Below are positions 20,838-28,385 of a DNA stretch of 30,413 nt, piece by piece. The stretch comes from Scleroderma bovista (taxonomy: Eukaryota > Basidiomycota > Agaricomycetes > Boletales > Sclerodermataceae), in NCBI GenBank assembly GCA_037178675.1, contig JAYMGJ010000815.1:1-30413 (forward strand), read 5' to 3'. The notes beneath the pieces are model-generated. The model was not told the DNA's origin, made no database searches, and saw only the letters and a program-made list of their open reading frames with translations. The first letter of the stretch is position 1. Each line of letters opens with the position of its first letter. Made by a program: the position numbers and the translations under genes.

Positions 20838-21033
20838 TGTCAGAATATATGGCCGCTACGTGGCAAACTCACAAGACTATGATTTATAGTTATTAGTTTT
20901 GATATATTAACTGCTCTACCTACAAGATAAATAGCTCGTAGTTGTACCCTGTATACTCATCGCGTTTGGACCTGGTTCGCACCCATCCACCCATCGTGGT
21001 CACCCCGATCGACTCAGCGTGCGAATTCTAACA
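20838..21033 (+). repeat. 3' LTR
   Basis: 196 bp, nearly identical to 19515-19710, followed at once by the ATATA target duplication. Confidence 0.95.
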
Positions 21034-22060
21034 ATATACTCACCCTAGTTCTCATTTACTATATAAACTACTATACTCCAGCCTAGTAGTTTCCTTAGAT
21101 CAAATCTCGACTAAGATACTCCCCACTCTGTACTACCCACTATGCTCTCCTAATCCATCTGTTCATCTGAACTCCTGAACTCCGGCCAACTCCGGCCTCC
21201 ATCCTATCTCGTCCCCTTGGTCCTATGTCCGAACCTAGCAAGTCTCCTACTTGCACGAGGGCAAAAGCCACCTCTGTCCCAGACTCGACGCTAGACCTCT
21301 CAGGACTTATCCCACCTCTGGGATGTCCTTCGCTCCGGACAAGCTTGTCACGACTGCGTGACGCCTCGTGACTCCGCAAGGCCTCTAGTCTGTTGTAAAC
21401 TAAAGTCCAATCGTAATTGCACACCTCCGACGCTACGTATCCATCTCCGCTCCGACAATTGACGCTCCATCTCCTTTTAGTATATAGTTCCGCATCTATG
21501 CCTCCGGTTATTGTATGCCTCCGTTCTGTTTCTGTTCCTGTTCCCTTTATTCCCATTTTAGATTAGATAACGATTACTAATAGCTGTGATCCGTTAACCT
21601 TTTGATCCGTTACGCTTATCACTGACCTCTGTTCCGTGTATGTTACTCATCCATTTGTCATCCACAGACTCTTACCTACGTCTCCGCTATGTTTCTCTCT
21701 GCTTCTTGGTTACTGTACATTCCCGATGTAAAGTATAAGTACTCCGCACGCTGAGGGGATTGTCCCTCAGTTCGAATATCAGCTTGAATACCTCCCGCGA
21801 ACTCTCCTCTGTCCCCTCTGCCTTCTGGCAAACCCGACCTTCGTCGGACCTCCATCTCTCCATTCCTTAGTCCTCCGAAATACGAGGACGCAGGTATCGC
21901 AAGGGCGCAGCACATACGCTGAAGCCAAGTCCTCAAACACTTCCGCATCTCCTCCGCCTGTCATCGACGACCCTTCGTACTTATCTCCGCTCTCGTTGGA
22001 GTTCGTCGGAGGAAACGATTCTGACACAAGCTGCACTCAACTCCGGACCACTTTCCCGCG
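21034..22060. repeat. CTCCGG-rich repeat block, right part
   Basis: Continuation of the block interrupted at 19510. It carries a TATA-like CTATATAAACTA (about 21060) and many CTCCG words. Frames of 90-140 codons on the minus strand lack domains and are attributed to composition. The region ends near a sharp change in sequence character at about 22060. Confidence 0.5.
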
Positions 22061-22112
22061 GTCTGGACTTACTTGACTGACTTCAATGCATCAAAAATAA
22101 TGCATAGCTTAC

Positions 22113-22502
22113 CATTGGGATCTCGCCTTGGTGTGTAAGCCTTGTTCCCGGGTTGATTCTTTTCTGTAGCTGACCTTTTCGGGACAGGATCTATGTTCTC
22201 ATCACCAGCAGTGGGTTGCTTCCATTTCAATGGACTGCTGGGGCTGGGTTGGGTTGGGTATGAGGTAGATTACACATGATAGCCAGCTGTTGAAGCTCGA
22301 AGGACAGAATTTGACTTCGACACTTCAACAGGAGTATTACTTCATATGGGTACAAACCCAGCTGATATGCCACACCACAGGCACGGGCCCAGTTGTCACG
22401 CAGATGATACGTTGATAGATATGTGACTGCTAGGTCAACTAAAAGACATACAGTTGACTGGACTCCTATGGTTCTGTGTCTTGAAGCATAAGATTGAGAC
22501 AA
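22113..22502 (-). pseudogene. Gene fragment of unknown function, frame-shifted
   Basis: On the minus strand one frame reads DNWARACGVAYQLGLYPYEV, LLKCRSQILSFELQQLA and NLPHTQPNPAP. A second frame continues with SPLKWKQPTAGDENIDP and NQPGNKAYTPRRDPNG, then a clean donor (AATG|GTAAGC at 22112). One small indel near 22245 would join the two. The mix of charged, low-complexity and structured segments and the good donor suggest a real but decayed exon. No family recognised. Confidence 0.38.
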
Positions 22503-23455
22503 GATGTTCTGAAACTTGGCAGTAATTCCAACTTAAGACCTTGAATTGGCTGGGGACACCTTGCTGACTTGACTCGACATTGTTGCTATGATTTCGGTCT
22601 TTCTAAATCCTGTAGTGTACTCCACATCACAGGCTTGCTTCAGCTAAAAGGAAAGTGTAGATGTAACTTGAAGTCAAGACTAGATTTCACCAGGGCGTGC
22701 ATGTATATTTGATTTGGAATAATAACCTCAGTGTTGCTGCTGCTATCTAATTGATTTTACTTGAAGTACAAACATGATATCAAGCCAAGCTTTTACGCGT
22801 CTTTTACTTAAGGTAATTTCCACGGTGTGCCACCAGTGAACATGACGCCTTTTGCTGACCTAGGATACTCGTGCTCATCCACATAATGTCCTGGCTATTT
22901 TTTACCCGATGCCCGTTTAGGTGCCTCGGTGGGTTATTTCCCTGCTCTGCTCTGTTCTGCTCTGTTCTGTCCTGTCTTGCGCTGATATCGCTGCAGTTGC
23001 TCTTTATGTTATGCGTGACGTGACTGATCATACTGTCTATCATGCAGGCCTCCATCACAATTCTCAGCTCGGCCCCCGACATCGCTGCCGCGTAAGTTGC
23101 ATAGTATAAACTGCTCCAATCATCCTTACATCAATCTTTTCAGTTACAATCTAAAAACGGACCCCCCTCTCTGTTTGCGCTCTTCCTCACAATGGCCGCC
23201 ACGTCGCCTCAATCATTCAGACATCGCCGTGCCCTTTCTGTTGCGTGTACAGATCAGTGTGTATTGGTCGGTCGGGTTGGACTCAGCCTGCAGAGGCACA
23301 AGACCATTGACAAAGTCTTGCAAATACACAGCGGAATGCAACTAACACAGAGTTGACTCCCGTGATAAGGGAGACAGGGTCACAAGGTACTCGGCCTTAA
23401 GATCAGGTTTGCCATGGTGCTGTGTTCCTCGACACGATCTCATCACACTTTGCAG
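22503..23455. other. No secure gene; TCTGTTCTGC microsatellite
   Basis: 22938-22975 is a short CTCTG(C/T)TCTGT tract of 5- and 10-bp words. 23042-23093 (ASITILSSAPDIAA) followed by GTAAGT, and a segment after TTTTCAG at 23142 that includes MAATSPQSFRHRRALSVA, look like exon pieces. They may belong to the THO2-like remnant that follows, but frames do not connect cleanly. Confidence 0.35.
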
Positions 23456-24115
23456 TCTCCCGACGCCAATGAGCAGTCGCAACGGAACTTATACCTCACG
23501 GCTGCCGTCCTTATTCGCGAGAGCTTTATCACACTTGACGACCTCATGTACGTTACTTCAGCCCTCCTTGGTGGCCATCATTTTATTTGGAGTTGTAGTT
23601 GTCTCCGTTAGATGAAAATATGGAACCATACAGACAGGATTACCTAGCGCAAGTGCAAGAGCGCATCGTACTACGGGAACGTTTCACTCATGGTCGCACT
23701 GCTTTACGACTCAACGTTTGTTTTCAAAGAACAGAACCCCAGCTTCACATGACCTCATGCAAGGTTTGGTCCGAGTGGTGTCATCAGCGTCCCGACTCGC
23801 AAGCCTCAGCTCACATTGATCGTGCCGACACCCCCGAGTACCACTTCAACCGATTTTGTTTCTTCTTCCCAGACTGGCCAGGGCGGGTGCCGGTTGCAAC
23901 GACTTTCGACGATCTGGCGGATGTCATCGAACCAATCATGGACCACATATCTCTCGTGACCCATTGTTCGTATCCAAGGTGACTCATCTGCGGCGGTCTC
24001 AGCTGATGACAACGGTACGTGATTCCATTCAATGCTAGTTGGACTTGCCAAACTCGGTTACATAGGACCTTCTGCGGAGCCCGATGCAAACCACTCCACG
24101 CGGCCTTTCTGGTAC
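23456..24115 (+). pseudogene. THO complex subunit 2 (THO2/THOC2)-like remnant
   Basis: Several segments in order, but in different frames, resemble fungal THO2, a scaffold of the nuclear THO complex that couples transcription to mRNA export. They are: after an acceptor at 23455, RNLYLTAAVLIRESFITLDD; after a 51-bp GT-AG-bounded gap, LSPLDENMEPYRQDYLAQVQ; then FFFPDWPGRVPVATTFDDLA followed by DVIEPIM; one frame over, GPHISRDPLFVSKVTHLRRS; then SAEPDANHSTRPFWYKL. The last three follow the family order (VIEP-M, a G-P-ISRDPLF-K motif, then P-D-HP-R-FW). Frameshifts between them and the lack of the long flanking domains make this a broken partial copy, not the functional gene. The assignment comes from recalled family motifs. 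Confidence 0.5.
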
Positions 24116-25125
24116 AAACTTCCAGGCGTGATGACGATGACGCCCTCCTGCAGCACGCAGAGGCATGTTGGGATGATATTGACATACAGATAACTACGGT
24201 GACGAGTACTACCTCCACCTCCACCTCCACCTCCACCTTCTCCACCTCTCCCCTTACCTTCGGAACAGCGTACCACAACGTGACAATCACCACGACGACA
24301 CGCCCACCACTATTTACCACCTATATCGTGTATCTAATGATTAGCCGTGACATGGAAAGTGTATACGTTCATAGCTGCCGTGTGCACGCATGCACGATAG
24401 CGATGAGTAAAACATTTGCGCCAATATCAACCACCACTATTACCGCCGTATCTAATGATTAGACGTGACGTAGAATGTCCGGAAAGATTCCACATATTAC
24501 TGATTGTCAATGTCAGCCCTTGAATGAAGGCCTCGTGCAACACGCAAATGAGACAAAGCAGAAGTCGTGTGTTCCTTGTGTATGGCTTGAGCATAAATTG
24601 GGGGCCACAATACTTCAGACTGCCACATATCTATCAGCATGTTTAACTTTCACAAGCGACACTTTCCGGCCATTACCCTGCATTCTGTTTTTCCAAGAGA
24701 AAGGGATGAAAGCCCGCCCTTGCCTGAAACACGGATTACATTCCGAAGGATCTTCCCTCTAGATAATAGCATAGACCCTGAGCTTTCTCTTAGTCAGTCA
24801 CCAACATCCGGGTCGCAGCCACTGCCCTCTGCCCCATGCGGTGATGACCTCCCCACTACAGGGTACCCCAATAAACCTCAGATGCCTAGCCAAGGTGATT
24901 TTGTACTTGTTCTGATGTCGGAACTGACCATGAGGCATACAAAGGAAATACAACGAATGGGCCTGAACGGCATTTAATCCCCGCACCTGCAGGATCACTG
25001 TCTAGGCCTCACGCAGGAGGCTATACGCTGAGTGTTGCTCTTGGATGGGAAAGCACAAGGTATAGATCTGTCCAGGTAGGTAAAGAGGTCCACAATCCTT
25101 GCATGACTACACTCAATAGCATTAG
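24116..25125. other. No secure gene; CCACCT microsatellite
   Basis: 24209-24247 is (CCACCT)n, which creates a poly-Gly frame on the minus strand. ATCTAATGATTAG-CGTGAC occurs at about 24331 and 24451, a short duplication. A frame at 24639-24977 (PLPETRITFRRIFPLDNSID, SELTMRHTKEIQRMGLNGI) could be an exon of an unidentified gene, but it has no domain. Confidence 0.35.
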
Positions 25126-25438
25126 AATGCTCTTCACGAAATTGCAAAGGGAGTGCTTGACATGTCCCAGCCCATGCAGAAGCAATCCCCGGCAGCTATA
25201 GATTCATTCTACCAACAGGCAAGTGCTTTTGAGGTCATGCCCAATTGAAACTTTAATCCTAAAATGTCTAGGCGATGGAGCGATTCCCATTTTTGAATCA
25301 ATACGAGAATTGTTGGCCAGCTCGTGATTTTGCTGCTATGTACCTCAAAAACTGGCCCAAACTGGGACATGACAGATCTCATGATGCAGGGGAGTGGATA
25401 ATTTTCGATGCATTCGACTCGCTGAACAGACCTTACAG
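25126..25438 (+). pseudogene. Two exons of an unrecognised gene, joined by a GC-AG intron
   Basis: Exon 25126-25218 reads ALHEIAKGVLDMSQPMQKQS and then AAIDSFYQQ. Exon 25272-25438 reads AMERFPFLNQYENCWPARDF, then AAMYLKNWPKL, then WIIFDAFDSLNRPY. The 53-bp gap between them starts GCAAGT and ends CTAG, the form of a rare but genuine GC-AG intron, and the two exons join in frame. The second exon ends at ACAG|GTAATA. The FPFL-QYEN-WPARD motif recurs in Agaricomycete hypothetical proteins as I remember them, but I know no function. The next exon was not found with confidence. It may belong with 26992-28025. Confidence 0.45.
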
Positions 25439-26991
25439 GTAATACAGCTTCACAAACCAGTCGACAAGGAGCCACTCGCGGAAGGGGTAGAAATAAAGAG
25501 AAAGGCAAGGAATGACGTGTTGACAGCATATATATGTATCCATGGAATGAAAGGGAATTGAGACAAAACAACGAAAATGGTTTTAGCAGGCATTGTATTT
25601 CATCTAAACGCACAATGCACCCCACCCCCCTTCTCTTCCTTACTTGATCACTGTTTGATTCCATGTCTATCATCGGCCTCATGGCGGTCTTGGTGTGTAC
25701 TCACGATCTATTCTGGACAAGCCAACTACAATACTGCTCTTCGTAGCCGACCACCACCTGCATACCAACATTGTTGACGCTCTACCCCCACCTGCTGCGC
25801 ATGATGATTGTAACCGAGGCTTTGTGTGCCGTTAATCAAACTGACATCTTTCAGTAACATTGATATTTTTTGACTAAGGACGCATCTCTCATCGATCTTT
25901 TCTTACAGATTCACGAAGCAAGTCTCGCTCACGATATGGTACATTTTCTCCTCGGTCGTGGAGGGTGGAACTAACGTTCTGCATAGCTGATGAATGAAGC
26001 CATGGTGATGCTTGCAGGGGTATTGGAGGAATTCCACGTACGTCACTCTACTTTACTGTTATAACTCAGTGCAACAACGAGAATGAGTTCACCTGTACCG
26101 TCCATGATTTCTCATTGAAGATTGTATCTCCTAGTGTTTTTACCCTTTGATTACACATACTTAACCATAAACTTAACATCAATGTACAATCCAGCTTGCA
26201 TCGTTTCTCGCCCCTGCTGGTATCCGCACTCGTACTCCTGTACTGTAGGCTCGTCCCACAGTTTTTGGGACATCCGCACGCAATTCAGCTCTATGCGTCT
26301 CATTTGCAGTTCAAGCAAAATAAGGGTAAGCAAAATGAAAAAGTGCGTGAAGGAGATGCACCATGAAATCAGTTCGTGTCGCTGATGAGATCAAGCTAGT
26401 AATGACCAAGAAGTGGGAAATATGAGTTGACAACGTAGAAAGGGGGAAAATGTGTGCCGTACCTTCCTGTAGATGTGCATATCAAGGTGGATCATAATGG
26501 TGGTGTCAAGGTATGGCGGCCGTCGAGGTTGAGTTCGTTGTCCTCGTCCTCCGCTGTTTGTCGTGGCCATGGTCGAGGTGGTGGCGGTAGCTGTCAACAT
26601 TGTCAATTTACATGACAGCGCTCAGGGTTGAGGTGGTTGGCGACCGAATGCATTTTGGATGGCATAGAGAAACTTGCGAATCTTATTGTCACTGCCGCAC
26701 GCCTGAGACTGTTGAATATTGCCATATTTGACGGGAGTTTACTCACTTCAAAGAATTCACCAACAGGCAGTCCACCTTGGTAGTTTGAGGTCGGCAGTAT
26801 GGAGCGAAGTTGCGCTTGTGGTACAGTATGCGAAGGCTGAGTGATCTTAGGAGAGGGGCGACCGACGGGCACGACAAACAGGCTGACCGCCCGAGATACC
26901 TCTCTTCGCCGCACACAGACTTATACACGGGGGTAGTCTGGGTATCTACTCCTATTATTCTGCTAAAATGATTGTTTGTCTCTATTTGCAG
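25439..26991. other. No secure gene; possible small exons
   Basis: Candidate exon pieces on the plus strand are IHEASLAHDM (about 25911) and LMNEAMVMLAGVLEEFH (about 25988-26037), each bounded by plausible AG and GT sites. On the minus strand, a start-like segment MATTNSGGRGQRTQPRRPPY (near 26573) runs to an AAG|GTACGG donor. None could be built into a consistent gene. Confidence 0.3.
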
Positions 26992-28025
26992 GGTTATAGC
27001 CTCTCCCAATGAAATGACATTACATAAACGGAATGGTGGTAAGTTTCTATGGAAGCAGAAATACAACGCACGCCGTGCAGGTGTGCGCACTATCTATGGT
27101 GCAATGTGGGACGAGTATGTCCTCCGACCGTTGTATTTCACACCTTGTTAATTCTTTTCAGATATGACGAAGGGACAGCCTTCATGTCCACTGTGCCAAA
27201 AGCTTCCCAACTGCCTGTGAATCTGGACTTTACTTTCCTCGCGCTCAATGTAGATGGATACGACCTCCCTTCAGATTGGTACATGCGGATCGCAGGATAC
27301 GCTGCAGAAGGTTTCCACAGGGAACGTGCCCTCATGGAAACCTTCCCTGTCAAGGAACTACAGGACTACTGGTCGTCGAGGCCCCATTCTGTCGACAACA
27401 ACGCAAAGGAGCAAGACGACAGGTACATAGAGGTGACTGGCCAAGCGTATAAGGAGTGGGAAGAAGTAGAAGCAGGCGGCGAGGCCTACTCAATTGAAGA
27501 GCTTGTCGAACAGACACAGGCCTCTCATGGTCAGCCCCTCTGGCCCACCACCTGTCAAAATTTCACTGCGCCCGCGCTCAACTGCGTGTCCATTAGAGGC
27601 ATCTCTACCCCCCCCACCTACACTACCGATCCCATCAATGAAACCGCACTCACACTTCTTTTCCGAGGGCGCAGCGATGCATATGCCTTCTGCGATGGTG
27701 TTGTCTACATCCACTTTGACCACATATATGCCAGGAGTCGAAATGGGCGAAGGAGGATGGTCCAAACATGACAACCCCTCTATTGCCATCCCCTTTATTG
27801 CCATCCCCACATAGCATCGGGGACCCGCAGGACATACGCAGCGCCATATGCGGCCCGGTGGGTGGGCTTTCCCTGCGCCTATGCATGCTAGACCCGACGA
27901 GTATGCATACCCGAACCAGAGCATGCCGGTGCCGTTGGGTCCACACCTGCCATATCGCTACGATGATCTCACCTTCAACCCTGTCACAGACACCTTGACT
28001 GGCTCAGACGGCAAGTCATTCTTTT
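26992..28025 (+). pseudogene. Hypothetical protein, broken by a frameshift and a stop
   Basis: Exon 26992-27114 (after TTTGCAG) reads IASPNEMTLHKRNGGKFLWK and then QKYNARRAGVRTIYGAMWDE. A 47-bp GT-AG intron (27115-27161) leads in frame to YDEGTAFMSTVPKASQLPVN, AGYAAEGFHRERALMETFPV, EEVEAGGEAYSIEELVEQT. Near 27535, at a CCCC run, the coding frame shifts by one into a Pro-rich stretch (SGPPPVKISLRPR, LPPPPTLPIPSM). It passes an in-frame TAG (27812-27814) and ends with MPVPLGPHLPYRYDDLTFNP and VTDTLTGSDGK, stopping at 28025. No domain is recognised. The tail resembles a natural protein terminus, which is why I treat the frames as one damaged gene. It may share a transcript with 25126-25438. Confidence 0.42.
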
Positions 28026-28385
28026 AGGCCCCGCAGATTTGAGCCTCCTCCCACAGACTGTGTCAGCGTTAGCGTTATTGCTGACATTGAGGGCAAATGT
28101 AGTGAGTAACCATGCTCGTACCGCAATGTGATGACTCATTGGCCGCTCCCCAATACACCTTCCGTCTGTTTGAGTCGTGGATTCAAGTGTTACATTCTTT
28201 ACAATTCCTTGTCTGGAAACAATGATCATTGTTTACTCATTTGCAAGCTAGTGTGCTAATTGTGAGACTAAATGAAGAAACATTGGATAGTGGTTATATA
28301 TGACGAGAAGCCCGGAAAGTTTTTATAGTCGGAAAAGTCCGACAGACCTAAAGTTTTCCTATCAATTCCTATCAAAAGACCATCG
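28026..28385 (+). promoter_or_regulatory. Upstream region of the Plavaka gene, with TATA-like box and hairpin
   Basis: TTATATATG at 28294-28302 lies about 90 bp before the start codon. GTCGGA-AAAG-TCCGAC (28328-28343) is a perfect 6-bp stem with a 4-nt loop. No terminal inverted repeat typical of CMC elements was recognised, so the left end of the transposon is unknown. Confidence 0.35.

Larger units (their letters stand above)
19515..21033 (+). mobile_element. Complete LTR-gag-LTR (TR-GAG-like) retrotransposon, non-autonomous
   Basis: A 1519-bp element with two 196-bp LTRs (19515-19710 and 20838-21033) that start TGTCAG, end TTCTAACA, and differ at only two positions. It is flanked by the 5-bp duplication ATATA (19510-19514 and 21034-21038). 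Between the LTRs there is only a leader and a gag frame, with no protease, integrase or reverse transcriptase. A purine run GGGAGAG (20831-20837) abuts the right LTR as a polypurine tract. Near-identical LTRs and intact CpG sites point to a recent insertion. Mobilisation would need the pol proteins of an autonomous Copia-type relative, not present in the window. It interrupts the CTCCGG block. Confidence 0.92.

Noticed and set aside
21140..22036. Minus-strand frames of 85-138 codons
   Set aside because: Charged, repetitive composition caused by CTCCG words, no domain or splice sites, and they share the non-coding block interrupted by the gag element.
24058..24320. Poly-Gly and poly-Val/Glu minus-strand frames
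   Set aside because: Produced by the (CCACCT)n microsatellite at 24209-24247.
25209..25682. 157-codon minus-strand frame
   Set aside because: Antisense to the better supported plus-strand exon 25272-25438, and it has no domain.
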